This document shows positions 23,467 through 34,947 of a stretch of 64,000 nt of DNA, one piece after another; the first letter of the stretch is position 1, and every line of letters starts with the position of its first letter. Source of the DNA: Dactylorhiza incarnata (taxonomy: Eukaryota; Streptophyta; Magnoliopsida; Asparagales; Orchidaceae); assembly GCA_033032865.1 (NCBI GenBank), contig JAWHQI010000258.1, positions 1,612,001 through 1,676,000 of the forward strand, written 5' to 3'. The notes beneath the pieces are model-generated. The model made no database searches, had not been told where the DNA came from, and saw only the letters and a list, made by a program, of their open reading frames with translations. Both the position numbers and the translations under genes were made by a program.

Positions 23467-24544
23467 CTTCGAGAAAGAACGGATAAAAGACATTTAACAG
23501 AATTTCTTCCAAAAATATTTAGATTGCAATAGTGTATCCATGCATGAAAGTCCAGGTAAGTTTGAGCCGACATGGTAAAATCGGTTATTCCATTCCATGG
23601 ACCATGATTATAAAAACAAATCAGAATTAGTTCATCAGATTGGTAAAAGTTCCATAAGGTAACTTGCTTCTTCATGAAATTCAGACACCTAGAGTGACAA
23701 TTTCTATCAAAGTCTATACTTAGAATAAGTAAATTACAAGTAATGGTTTCTAAAAGGCAGCAATATCATGAATGCAACAAGAACAGACGGTAGCATGTAT
23801 CTAAAAATGACAGGTAATGGCATGCATGCAAAAAAGACAGTACATCAATGCAAAAGGACTGGCAAGAAAATAGATACCTTCGGATAAAGGGAAAGAGAAA
23901 AGGATAGAGAGGATTTGTGAGTCATGCAACTGATCTTGCGATCTTCAATCTTTGACAATTGAGTGTTATAAAAAAAATTATGATCACTCATCATCATCAT
24001 TATAATTATGATCACTCATCATTATCATTAGTATTATCCCAACTATTACAATTTGGCTTTATGAATCCTCAACATCCATTCCAATTGAATACCACATAAA
24101 GGTGGTAAATCTAAAATGAAAAAATTCAAACAAGTTAATATAACTTCATCAATGTTAGCACTATCGTGTCTTACTTTCTACCTTCCACCTTAACTTATGA
24201 GCCCATTTTACTATTACATCTTCTACCCTATGTTGTGCATGCCCAAACTACTTTAAGTTCAAACTACTTAATATAACTTATAAAATAAATCTGAACTTGA
24301 TAACTTCAAGCTCCACGCAGCTAAAAGTCGAGATTGAGCAGATAAGACATTTAATATGCCTAGACAGACCGAGATTGATCTTTATCTAAATCACTCATTC
24401 TCTAGTAGCAGCATGGGACAATGATCGAAATAACTAGAACCTAGGAGGTTCCATAAAAGTCCATTACAGTCCATATGTGACAAAGCCCCCGTACTACCCT
24501 CCAGCACATGCTTAATCTTACTAAAAATATTCTCAAGACTATGA
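23467..24544. other. Start of intron 1 side, AT-rich, unassigned
   Basis: Sequence upstream of MAP1D-like exon 2 on the minus strand. It is AT-rich with short ATCATC/ATTATG repeats near 23970-24020. No element ends or further exon were found. Confidence 0.4.
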
Positions 24545-24881
24545 TGTTACGGGTCTTGTAATGTTGCCGGAGGAGAGGCCGGAGGTGGAGGAGATGGCGG
24601 TGGTGGAGGATACCGTGGAGCCGAAACCACGGCTGCCTGAGCGGGGTTGCTCGTTAGAGGAGAGAGCCACCAAAATCTCGCATTCAAAAGATGAGAACTA
24701 GAATACTTTCTTGTTTAATTCATACAACCATCCAATGCCTTTATATAGGCTACAACATATCATAAGACAAAACAATAATGATGATACCTAAATACTAGAC
24801 CCGGAGCTCAAGGCTCCTACATAATGATAACACAGACACCTAGATAATAGCGATAATTATAATAATACGTCGTCCATAACA
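24545..24881 (-). repeat. 3' LTR of the gag-only element
   Basis: 337 bp, ends TGTTACGGG..CATAACA on the plus strand. Near-identical partner of 26631-26969. Confidence 0.92.
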
Positions 24882-24939
24882 TCACTCCCGTTGTCAAAAA
24901 AGAGCTTGTCCCCAAGCTCGAGGGAGATCACGAGAAGGC

Positions 24940-25926
24940 GAGCGTCATCTGATGTCTTCCTCGTCCGAGTCCTCGGCGTCTAGGTAGAAAAGCTTTTGCA
25001 TCTGTGTCCGCGAGTGTACTGCTCGTCGCAATTAAAACATAAATTCTAAGCGCGGCGGTCCAACATCTCGGTCCAAGATAAGCGACGGACCGGCGCGGCG
25101 GGAGGACCCTCGAGACGTCCCTGTGGAGTGTCGAGGTCGGTGGGCAAGTAGGCCTCCCGGGCCAACTGGAGGCGGCGGTCGCATAGTCGGGCCAGACTCA
25201 TAACAGTCACTAAGTCTGGCGGGGTCTCAAATTCGACATCCAGTTGGAGGGGAGCTTGAAGTCCTGCTGTGAAGATGGAGACTTGCATTGTTGGGGGAAG
25301 TGTGACGTGTGCCAGGAGGAGTTGAAACTTCTCCAAGTAACCATCCACTTCTCCCGTTTGACGGAGTGATGTAAGGGCACCGAGGGGGTTGTTGCGGATG
25401 GGAGGGCCGAAACGTAGGTTGCAATACCGCTTGACGTCATCCCATGTTAAGCATGGCTGGTCGATGAGGAGACGAGCAGCCCAAAGCAGAGCTGAGTCGA
25501 GTAGGTGAAGGGAGGCGAGAGGAAGTCGATCAGCGGCTGGAATTTGTTGGTGGCTGAAGAATTGCTCACACCTGGTGAGTCGGGCCAATGGATCAGTTTT
25601 GCCGTCATAAGTGGGGAAGTCCAGCCTGGTGTAGCGTGGTTGCATAGCCACGTCTTGTTGAAGGAAGGGTCGCGACTCGTGGCGGATAAGCGGTGGAGGT
25701 GGAGGTGGAGGCGGAGGCGACTGACTGGAGCTGGCGTGATCCGTAGGTGGGGTGGTGATTATGGGAAGAGCGGCGGTCAACTCATTAAGCTTGAGGGTGA
25801 GGGAGGCAATATCGTCTCGATCGCGTGTTTCAGTGTCAAGATGGCGTCTTTCAGCGTCCCGAAAGCAGTCTCGATGAAGGTCCTGAAATCTTGGAGAGCC
25901 GGCATGAAGTCAGAAGCGTCGATCAT
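24940..25926 (-). pseudogene. gag protein of the gag-only element
   Basis: It begins at ATG 25926 (MIDASDFMPALQDF). A one-base loss relative to the sister copy at 7035 shifts the frame about 60 bases in. From about 25790 the frame is open through a Pro-rich linker and a Ty3 capsid domain (FPTYDGKTDPLARLTRCEQF, WDDVKRYCNLRFG, GYLEKFQLLLAHV). A TAG (about 25048) then precedes an otherwise good zinc knuckle (CFNCDEQYTRGHRC) and an acidic tail. Capsid residues look well preserved between the lesions. Confidence 0.86.
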
Positions 25927-26630
25927 CGTGCGGTCGGAAGTAGCACGCGAGAGAGAGCGAGTGATGGGATGAGAAAAATCCTCCGATGCTGCTGATTGGG
26001 AGTTTCCGCGGGAGCTGCGACGCTTTCCAATTTTGTCGCGTAACTCAAATATGTGTTCGGATAAGTGTTTGTGACGTCCCTTTTTATAAGGGTGTTGAAT
26101 AGTAGATATATATTTATGCTGATAGGATTAAGAGGAGCAGGGCCCACAAGGACAAACGGAGTTGGGCTCGAGATTGCAGGCTGAAGGGCTTGACGGGATT
26201 AATTTGCACGCGTTCGAAGAGTTGCTGGAGGCGTGCGGTTGTGGCTGAAGGCGCGGGGCTCGAGAAGCCTTCTTCTTCATGCGTTCAGCAGGCGGTGGCT
26301 GTAAGGAGAAGCAGGCGGCGTTCAGCAGGGAGGCGACTGGCGAGGGCTCGCTGGGATGCAGCAGGAGGCATGTCGTCGAGCAGAGGCGGGTGCCTGCGCA
26401 GGATGGAGACGAACCCGCTAGAGTCTGTTGCGGCTCGGGGTTACGAAAATAGCAGGAGAAGAGCAGCGTCGGGCGTCGGTTAGGTTGCTGGAGGGAACGA
26501 CACTCCTGCTCAAGGTGATGGCGCAGGGGAGAAGCAACACCGGTGACAATACAGCATGGACTTTGTCGTATGGGAGGATGGCTTGCGAAAATTCAGTGGC
26601 AGAGGGAAGGAAAGTCCTCTGATACCAAGT

Positions 26631-26969
26631 TGTAACGAGTCTTGTAATGTTGCTGGAGGAGAGGCCGGAGGTGGAGGAGATAGCGGTGGTGGAGGATACC
26701 GTGGAGCCAGAACCGCGACTGCCTAAGCGGGGTTGCTCGTTAGAGGAGAGAGCCACCAAGATCTCGCATTCAAAAGATGAGAACTATAATACTTTCTTGC
26801 TTAATTCATACAACCATCCAATGTCTTTATATAGGCTACAACATATAATAAGACAAAACAATAATGATGATACTTAAATACTAGACCCGGAGCTCGATGC
26901 TCCTACATAATGATAACACATAGAGACCTAGATAATAGCGATAATTATAATAATATGCGGTCCATAACA
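26631..26969 (-). repeat. 5' LTR of the gag-only element
   Basis: 339 bp, ends TGTAACGAG..CATAACA on the plus strand, adjacent to the tRNA-Met-type primer site at 26617-26627. Confidence 0.92.
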
Positions 26970-27192
26970 TATGACAACCAAAAGACGAAAGCATCCAACT
27001 AGAACAACAAAAACGATGCTCAAGTTTAATAAAACAATTCAATAATTCCACTTTGCCATAGGCATACATGACTTGAACCCAGAGTGATTCTATACATAAT
27101 TGCACGTCTTTAATCCTAATACAAACCAAACAGGTAACAAATTGCAATGCAGCCTATTTCAACCTAAGGTACAGTCCATTTCATTACATAAA
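26970..27192. other. Short spacer between LTR element and LINE
   Basis: About 220 bp of intron 1 sequence with no recognised feature. Confidence 0.4.
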
Positions 27193-28417
27193 CAACAACA
27201 ACATTCAAGCCTTTATCCCACTATAGTGGGGTCGGCTATATAGATCCTTTGTCGTCATTGTGCCCTATCTTTAGTCATAATCTCACTAATGCCTAAGTAC
27301 ATCATGTCTTTCCTTATAGTCTCATTCCAAGTCATTATTGGTCTACCCCTCCCTTGTTTAACATACCTAGTGACTAAACTCTCACAACGCCTATCAGGTG
27401 CCTCTAATGGTATCCTTTGTACGTGTCCAAACCATCTTAGTCGAGTTTCTCGTATCTTCTCTGCAATTGGTGTCACTCATGTCGTATCCCTGATACATTC
27501 ATTCCTAATATTATTCAGTCTCGTGTGTCCACACATCCACCTAAGCATTCTCATCTCCGCAACTCCCATTTTTTGCTCATATACACAATTCACTGCCCAA
27601 CACTCAGAACCATAGAACATCGCTGGTCTAATTGCAGTACGGTAAAATCTGTCTTTAAGTTTTAGTGGTACTTTACGATCACATAAGATCCCTGACGCGC
27701 CTCTCCACTTCAACCAACCTGCTTGGATCCTATGTATCACATCTTTATCAACACCTCCATCTTTTTGAACTATCGATCCAAGATATTTAAAGCACTCATT
27801 GCGGGAAAAATCTTGATCACCCAACTTAATAACGAAGTCATCATTCCTTCTTGCACTGCTAAATTTAAGCTTCACATACTCCGTCTTTGCCCTGCTCAAC
27901 CTAAAACCCTTCTTTTCTAAAGTGTCTCGCCAAGATTCAAGTTTCGCGTTTACACCCTCGCGCGTCTCATCGACCAAAATAATATCATCAGCAAACAATA
28001 AACACCAACGTATTGCTTGTTGGATATGTCCGGTGAGTTCATCTAAGATAAGGGTAAAGAGATAAGGGCTTAAAGTTGAACCTTGATGTAAGCCAGCAGT
28101 GATAGGGAATTCATGTGTTAATCCTCCAGATGTCCTCACCCTCGTCACTGGATTTCTATACATATCTTTGATTATGTCAATGTATGATACATTTACACCT
28201 TCCTTTTCTAAGACTCTCCATAAGATATCTCTTGGAACCCTATCATAAGCCTTCTCAAGATCGATAAACAGCATACGCAAATCTTGTTTTCTTTCTCGAT
28301 ACTTGTCAATGAGTCTCCTCAAGAGATGTATAGCTTCCATGGTCGACCTCCTTGGCATGAATCCAAATTGATTCTCCGAGATGCTAGTCTCCCGTCTTAC
28401 TCTTCTTTCTATTACAT
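27193..28417 (-). mobile_element. RTE-type LINE, 5'-truncated
   Basis: The minus strand carries the C-terminal half of a non-LTR reverse transcriptase and ends with the hairpin-like ACCCCACTATAGTGGG followed by ATAAAGGCTTGAATG and short TTG repeats (27197-27225). That end is typical of plant RTE elements. The 5' end is truncated near 28417, in the sequence reading ISENQFGFMPRRS. Target repeats were not resolved. Confidence 0.9.
27255..28417 (-). pseudogene. LINE reverse transcriptase, C-terminal half
   Basis: The frame starts in RT block 3 (QFGFMPRRSTMEAIHLLRRL), continues with LFIDLEKAYDRVPR (first catalytic Asp region), AGLHQGSTLSPYLF and the catalytic LLFADDIILV box, then thumb and post-RT sequence (FKYLGSIVQKDG, MRMLRWMCGHTR). 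One stop or frame break at 27477 separates it from the C-terminus (RLRWFGHVQRIP, GRGRPIMTW). The endonuclease domain and N-terminus are missing through 5' truncation, so the copy is dead on arrival. It lies in intron 1 of the MAP1D-like gene. Confidence 0.93.
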
Positions 28418-28988
28418 AATATCAAAAAAATTGCAATCACTGTTGTGGAGATCAACTTATTCTTCTATAAAGACTTTGTAGCGCTTTCTCTTGAAATTGT
28501 ATAAATGCAGATAAGCAGCTTTTATGCTATCATGGAAATCAGCAGAAAACCTACATTGAGAATTGCAAAGCATGCTCCTAAGGATGAAGTGCTCCTAGGC
28601 TTCGATTAGTCTAAATATGTAAAGAAACAAAAAACATCCTTCTATTATCCATCAGTTAGGGTTTGCACAGATGATTATATGAAGGGCGAGAGAGCCAATC
28701 TGCCCAATCTTGCTGTGCAATTCAAAGCTTCTACCGATTCTGTATACTAGAAACTACTATTTCTGCCCACTTTGCATGCAAATGCTGCATGATAGCATTT
28801 CGATGTTGCCATCCAACTTTGCATAGTTCGACAGATCGATTAATGAAATGTCTACCTCACCGGATATCAAATACCTCCGTGTCCTTCGCTACAAGTTTGG
28901 AATAATGAAAGACTAATGATCTGAGCAGGAAGAAAGAGGGCATACAAAATTAGTAACAGTCGCCCTCAAAAAGCTGGAGAAGACTTAC
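28418..28988. other. Intron 1 5' end
   Basis: AT-rich sequence directly after the donor of MAP1D-like exon 1. No element ends seen. Confidence 0.4.
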
Positions 28989-29094
28989 TCAATTTGGCAC
29001 TGATGAGATGACCTAGGGGTATCGTGCAAAGCGGAAGACGGTCACCGAGAAAGGAGGAGAGGAGGCGAGGCTGTAGCGGCAAAATGCTGATCAT
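28989..29094 (-). CDS. MAP1D: MAP1D-like methionine aminopeptidase, exon 1 (transit peptide)
   Basis: The exon starts at ATG (29094-29092) and reads MISILPLQPRLLSSFLGDRL, then an Arg/Leu/Ser-rich stretch with few acidic residues, as expected of an organelle transit peptide. It ends at a consensus donor, TTGA|GTAAGT. The other two frames are closed, and this frame joins exon 2 correctly in phase 1. No clear TATA box was found upstream (29095-29250). The match rests on position, phase and composition rather than conserved residues, so it is the least certain of the three exons. The 5.5-kb intron 1 contains the LINE and the gag-only element. Confidence 0.6.
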
Positions 29095-30017
29095 TGCTAG
29101 AATATCCGCGCGAATGATTATTTTCTCCCGTAGTCCCCTTTGCTTCTTCCGCCAAATTCTGCTCTCCCTGATTCGCTGATTTGCTTATCTAAGGAATATG
29201 TGACGCAGCAATTTTTACTTCTAGGGATCCGTTTGGCACAGTGGTGGCTCGGTTGTTTGTTAATGTCTGATCTCATCTATTTTTAGGTTTAAAATTATTA
29301 TTTTTTACTTGGTAGCGGTCATAACAGTTGTCACGTCAAATATAAATTTTAGAGAGATTTTTAGGTGTGTTCTCTCACCTAGTTCTAGGTGGAGGATAAA
29401 TACAGTCGTATGATCACCGATTTTACGGCGGATCTGCTATCTAAGAATATTGACAGTATTTTTTATCCAGAAATACGGCAGTATTTCGATCAATCATGGA
29501 GAACCAACGCCTTATATGCGCTCCTCTCACCATGATCTTAGGTGAGAGTAACTCGCCTAAAATTTTTTCTAAATTCTATGGCGGCGTTTTTGTCCAAACT
29601 CACCGGAGCATAATCGTTGTGCCAGACGGAGCCTAAATGTATGTGTGGCTGGCAAAATTTTCCAGGTAGAGATTATAGATACATTTTTTACATTTGAGAA
29701 TGTCATTTTCAGATGTCGGAAATGAAATCTAAGATGTAATCCGCAATGACATTTTAGATGTCGGAAAGGATATCTCAAATGTCATTTTCAACATTTCATA
29801 TATGTCCGGACAAACTCTATGTCCAAACTCCGAATACAAAAATCTCCCCATGTGGCTAAGGGCATAGGATTATTTTTATGTTTAATCAATTGTATTGAGA
29901 GATAGTAAAACTCCATCATCATAAACGTCCAGCAGAACCGTATGTGTGATTGGCGAAAATTTTATGTCCAGACAGAGGGTATAGATACAATTTCGACTTC
30001 TGAGAATGTCATTTTCA
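29095..30017. other. Upstream region of the MAP1D-like gene and repeat-rich spacer
   Basis: 29095-29250 would hold the 5' UTR and promoter of the minus-strand gene; I see no clear TATA box. Further right, a segment occurs twice (about 29640-29715 and 29940-30017), sharing ATGTGTG.TTGGC.AAA and GAGAATGTCATTTTCA. The second copy stops exactly at the proposed left end of the MULE-like element. Short AATGTCATTTTCA / AGATGTCGGAAA repeats fill 29690-29800. Confidence 0.45.
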
Positions 30018-30045
30018 GGGGAAAATTTTTCTCCACGTGCCACGT

Positions 30046-30200
30046 GCCATGCCTTGCTGCGTGTTTAAATAGTTTTTTTTTTTTTGCTGGGGCCCACTTT
30101 CATTTCGAATTTTTGGTTTCCTGGCCCGCAAGAGTTCGGCGACCTAGCTTTTCTCCGCCTCTCCGCCTCCTTGCCGGCAATCTCACTGCTCATCTCGCCG
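30046..30200 (+). repeat. Left terminal inverted repeat of the MULE-like element
   Basis: About 155 bp whose reverse complement is found at the right end (35735 to about 35480), with indels. It includes a T run of 13, GGGGCCCACTTTCATTTCG and CCTCCTTGCCGGCAATCTC. Confidence 0.72.
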
Positions 30201-31034
30201 CTTTTTAGGTTAGTTTACATCAAATGCCATCGCGATTCTACGTCCTTTTTTACTATTTTCATTTCCTCTGGGTTTTTTGTCGGCAGTACCTTCTCCACGG
30301 GGTTCCCTCCGCCGGAGTCGGCGAAGAAGACGAAGTCAGCATTTGATTTCGGTGAGTACTTGCCACAGATCTCGGTAACTGAGTTAATGCAGTTGTTTTT
30401 GGTTCGTAGGTTTAGGGTTTAGGGTCTTCACTTTACATTTTCAAGATCACCCCTTCAAGACATTACTCGCAAGAGTTTGACTGAAGAAATACGTAGAATT
30501 ACTAATGAGGAGTGGTCTCCTACATTGGAGGGCCGAAGATTAAATTTGTTGGTTAAATATTTATTAGCTTTGTTTTTGTTCCCTTTGAAGAGTTTGAAGG
30601 TCCCCGCTTGTATTAAAAAGATTACATGTCTTTCTGACTTTGTGAAATACAACTAGCCGTTTGTCATCCATGAGTTCCTTCACATACAGTTTGATCATTT
30701 AAGCCGTGTAAGTGCTATTCGAAGTGCTGATAGCAACATCGGTTCATTGGAGGGTTGCGCTACAGTATTACTGGTATGAGATGTTATAACCCCCAGTGTA
30801 TTTACTATATTATGTTAATTCATATTGCTCTAACAATCATTTACTTTTATATATGAATGTGTGGATGTACGAGCATACAAAGGTCCAAGCTGCACTCGTC
30901 GACTTAGCACGCCCCAGAATATGTCGTTGGTCTCCTTCTCTTAGTTACAGTGCTAAATTTTGCCTTAAAGTACAGGAAAACCTACATAAGAAGAATTATG
31001 TACGTTCGTAAAATGATAAAATTAATATGCTCAT

Positions 31035-32666
31035 TTGGTAGTATTTGGTAGTGTAAAATTTATCATCGCCGATGCATTTTACTTCTCTCTACAGGTCATC
31101 AAGAAGCTTAATAATCTTCTAGATGGGGAGAAGGCCCTACTGGGTGAAGAGGATGATGATTCAGATTTTGAATCAGTTCCGCCGAGGAAAGAGAAAAGAA
31201 GAAGGATAGATGAGAAATTAGGTTACGAGAATAAGATTGTTGAGAAGAGGTTTTTAAGGATTAAAGAGAAAAATCTGATGAATAAGATCAGGGTTGAGAT
31301 GAAGAAAGTCAGGAGTGAAGAAAAAGCGGATGAAGCTGTTCAATCTGAAGAGGGTTGGAAAGGTCTAGAAAACCGACTCAAGGCATTTATCAAAGTAGAG
31401 GTTGATGGGTTGAAGACTCTTTGTGAGACATGGTTTAAGACCTTAGCCGCAGAGTGCAAACCAAGTACTTCGTCCCCACCACCCACGCTTTCACCACGTA
31501 TGACATCAGTTCCAACCACACAATTTTCACAGCTCACTTCCACATCAGAATGTACACTTGTTCCCAAAACCCAACTCCAATCACCCCAGGTCGTTAGAGT
31601 TAGCCCAAGGAGGGTGAAGAAGGTTGTCTGTAAGCGGACACTTAACATCCCTGATAAAGGGACAAATTATCCTGGGAGATTGCTTATCCCAGAAAGAGTT
31701 AGGGAAAACATTGATTATGTATTGACCAAAATTGTTGATAGGTATTTTGTTTGTCATATTGAGTTTTCTTGGGCTTAAATATTGCTAATTAAAAGCCAAA
31801 GTTTTTTTCCTTAACAGGAGTATGTTGATTATTGAGAGTGGGAACATATCCATGTCAAGAGGCGAAATAGATGATCTTTTGGGTCAGGGATAGGTTATGG
31901 ATAATCATTTAAATGCTTATTCTGTGGTGCTTGGTGCCAAAAGACATAGGATGTCAGAACGAGTGAGAAGTTATCTCTATGTGTCGCCAAACCATGAAGT
32001 AAGTTACTTTAGCATCCATCATTTAATAGATCATTCATTTCAACTATAACATCTTTGTCTATTTTGCAATATCTATTGTGCAGTACTATTAAAGAAGCAA
32101 TGCTAGGAATTATACCAGGCTTATCAGCCATATCACCATAGAGGCTGTTAATACCTCTGACATAATTCTTATGCCTTGCCACCTCGGCAGTCACTGGGCA
32201 TTGTTGGTTTGCTTGTTAAAAGAGAGGCGTTGGGAGTATTATGATTCACTTCCAAGCAGCCTTCATCGGGTCGGCGTACATGCAAATGTATGTATAAAAA
32301 TTGTTGTTAAATATTAATATTTTGAGATAAACTTCAGATTGTATGTTACTCGACTACTATTAACTTCAAACTTTTGTTGTACTGCAGCTAAAAGCCCTAC
32401 ATGAAGATGTCTCCCAGGCGTTCCCAGAAGACTTTGTCAATTGGCCGGTAGTGGATGCGGTCGACTTGCCCAAACAAAAGAATAGCTTTGATTGCAGAGT
32501 TTTCGTGCTGAAGTTCATGGAAGCGGTTTCATCCACGGCGGTTATTTCATGGGAAGATCACAAGAATTGGCAAGACGACATGCCCCGATTTCGTGCCGAA
32601 TTGGTGGCCATGATTTTCAAAACATTTTCTAGCAATATTTCTGAGAAGATTTGTGGACTTGAATGA
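31035..32666 (+). pseudogene. Ulp1/SENP-type (C48) cysteine protease relic
   Basis: The gene is split into several exons. An N-terminal charged coiled-coil-like part (31098-31780) contains KEKRRRIDEKLGYENKIVEK and a Ser/Thr/Pro-rich stretch. The protease domain is spread over about 31818-32000, 32085-32290 and 32388-32666. It shows the His in GSHWALLVCLL, the Asp in RWEYYDSL, and the Gln/Cys region PKQKNSFDCRVFVLKFME. The Gly after the catalytic Cys is Arg here, and in-frame stops lie near 31892 and 32090, so it is probably inactive. Ulp1 proteases remove SUMO. Copies carried by Mutator-like elements are known as KAONASHI genes, and the context fits that class. Confidence 0.8.
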
Positions 32667-33244
32667 TGTAATTAGTTTAATCTTAAAACACATTGCCTAA
32701 TTAGTTTAAATTTATCACTTTCTGCCAATGTGAGAATGACTAATTGCTTGGAGTATTAAGGTGAAAAAAACATTATTTGTAGAAACACTTACAAGATCAA
32801 CTTCTTAACTCTTATTTGTAGAAGTTACAGGTTTAAATCTTCTGCTGACCCTCCATCCTCATTTACTGTATATGCTCACCAGGATACATAACTGATAAAA
32901 CTATTCAGATATCCAACTACTTTGTTTATATATGATTGAATTTGGTAAATGGCAAATCTAACGCAATATCTATTGATTGCTTTAATATCTTTTGCTATAC
33001 AATTATTGGATGGATAATCTACAAATCTTTTTCATGGCTAACATAACACCAACAGGGCATAAAGTTTTTTGTAGAACCAACTTGATTATATATTAAAGAA
33101 AATCTGGCGAGTAAGAGCATTATTTGATAATCTACAAATCTTTGCATGGATTATAGAACCTGTACAAACATTATTTGTAGAACAGGGCATAAAGTTTTCG
33201 TGCTGAAATTTACCACTTTCTGTCAAACTTACAAGATCAACTAC
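32667..33244. other. AT-rich spacer between the two convergent genes
   Basis: About 580 bp between the 3' ends of the Ulp1-like and FAR1-like genes. A segment with CTTACAAGATCAACT.CTTAA occurs at about 32788 and again at 33227, so part of the spacer is duplicated. Confidence 0.5.
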
Positions 33245-34041
33245 TTAAGTCTTATTTGGTTTAAATACATCGGGAATGCCAGAGAAATCAAAAGATAAGT
33301 TTACATAAAAGTCATCATTAAAATCACTTGGTGGAGCAGTTGGTATTACAGTTGGAGCATCCAATTTGGTCGTGCCTTGGTCATCTGTTGAAAGGTTGAG
33401 AAAATTGATCTCCTGCACTTCTCCAAAAACTTGTTCTATGAAATCGGCCTTCTTCTTAACCGTAGCTTTTCCCCCTGTAAAAGTTGTAAAAAAATGAGTA
33501 TCATATGAGAACATGTTGTCGTCCAACTGTTTCTCCCGTAGAATCTGCAACAAACTATTAGAGTCACATGTTTCTATCAAAGCCTTTCTTTCCCGCTGCA
33601 CAAAGTTGTAGGCATCAGTTTTAGAGAACCCAACATTCTCGACACCACCAACTTCATTAGATAGAAAGCCGTATGCATGAACTGTTTTAACTCCCGCATC
33701 TGTCGGGTTCTTAATTAGGCTACCTTGCATTTTTGACACATTGCGATTAGATCTTAGTAGATGCTGCTCTTTCTCCAGTGCTAGCGGGTGATCGTGTTCC
33801 TCGATGAACTTTGTAACTGTCCAATTCCTACCATCTGTATCAGCGGAAAAACATATGCAGGCAAGACAACCCGTGCGTGTTTCTAATTTGCGGTACTTTT
33901 TTGGTGACGGTTTCATCTTCTTCAAACCAGCTTTGGCGCAACTATATTCTCGATATTTTATAATCATTGTGTGTGTCCAGCAGGTTAAATGTTGTTTCCG
34001 AACACTAAAACCCATGCTATGGGCGTACTCACAATACATAG

Positions 34042-34947
34042 TGTACTACCCGTAATTCGTCGAGATTAGAAAGGCCTAAGGAGACGCCTATTCGCAGAGC
34101 GAGCCGGGCGAGCAGGAAAGGAGCTTGACGAGCAGGAAAGGAGCTTGGCGAGCAGGAAAGGAGCTTGACGAGCAGGAAAGGAGCTTGACGAGCAGGAAAG
34201 GAGCTTGACGAGCAGGAAAGGAGCTTGTCGAGCAGGAAGGGAGCTTGGCGAGCAGGAAGCGAGCTTGACCAGCAGGAAAGGAGCTTGACGAGCAGGAAAG
34301 GAGCTTGACGAGCAGGAAAGGAGCTTGACGAGCAGGAAAGGAGCTTGACGAGCAGGAAAGGAGCTTGGCGAGCAGGAAAGGAGCTTGACGAGCAGGAAAG
34401 GATCTTGGCGAGCAGGAAGCGAGCTTGGCGAGCAGGAAGGGAGCTTGGCGAGCAGGAAAGGAGCTTGGCGAGCAGGAAGCGAGCTTGGCGAGCAGGAAGG
34501 GAGCTTGGCGAGCAGGAAGGGAGCTTGGCGAGCAGGAAGGGAGCTTGGCGAGCAGGAAGCGAGCTTGGGCGAGCAGAGCCAAGTATGGGCTAGTATGGTC
34601 AGGTAACTCCCCCCCCCCCCCCCCCCCCCCCCACGGGATTTTTCTATAAATAGACCCCCAGGGGTACAAGAAAGAGGACTTTTGGACGAGGTTGACCCCC
34701 TCAGGCGAGATACTCGCCAGGTCCCTGCCTTCCTTGTACCTAGCTCAGCCTTTGGTTTTGGAGGGGAAGCGCTCTAAGACCTTCCGGGTATGTGGCGGGA
34801 CCTCCCTGCTGGAGCATCTGGGGTGTGCTTGTAGTCATTTTCTCTCTCCTATTTTAGCTATCCGAGCCGTGGAGCTGGACCGCAGGATCAGTAACCTCGG
34901 GCTGCATTGATCCGAATTTTGGGGCCGGGATTTTCCTGGCGTCAACA
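34042..34947 (+). mobile_element. Solo LTR, Tat-type family, inserted in the FAR1-type exon
   Basis: 906 bp starting TGTACTACCC and ending GGCGTCAACA, flanked by CATAG (34037-34041 and 34948-34952). TATAAATA lies at 34645-34652 just after a 24-base C run, then the conserved GGGAGGTCCCGCC-type block (minus sense) near 34795. The same start, TATA context and end occur at 11825, 44481 and 45676. U3 is dominated by a 20-bp tandem array. Confidence 0.93.
34112..34580 (+). repeat. 20-bp tandem array in LTR U3
   Basis: About 23 copies of a unit such as GAGCTTGACGAGCAGGAAAG in exact 20-base register, with variants mainly at GAC/GGC and AAAG/AAGC/AAGG. Variant types are clustered, with more GGC units at the TATA-proximal end, as expected from local duplication. 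The array keeps all frames open and creates false ORFs on both strands. Confidence 0.97.

Larger units (their letters stand above)
24545..26969 (-). mobile_element. Gag-only LTR retrotransposon, complete
   Basis: LTRs of 337 bp (24545-24881) and 339 bp (26631-26969) flank a 1.75-kb interior and are bounded by a perfect TATGA repeat (24540-24544 and 26970-26974). On the minus strand the order is LTR, primer site TGGTATCAGAG (26627-26617), GC-rich leader, gag with zinc knuckle, then only about 60 bp to the 3' LTR. No protease, RT or integrase is present. The interior end reads like the last codons of a polyprotein followed by the purine-rich AACGGGAGTGA. It must have been mobilised by another element. 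The sister copy at 5912-7310 shows the family was active more than once here. Confidence 0.93.

Noticed and set aside
30410..30425. Short TTTAGGG-like words suggesting interstitial telomere sequence
   Set aside because: Only two tandem units; more likely a telo-box in a promoter or chance.
31035..32666. Ulp1-like gene as a working host SUMO protease
   Set aside because: In-frame stops, altered residue after the catalytic Cys, and location between MULE inverted repeats.
34088..34669. 193-residue repetitive minus-strand frame and several plus-strand ones, rich in repeated LLAKLPSCSPSS-like words
   Set aside because: Shadow of the 20-bp LTR array; three units make 60 bases, so every frame stays open.
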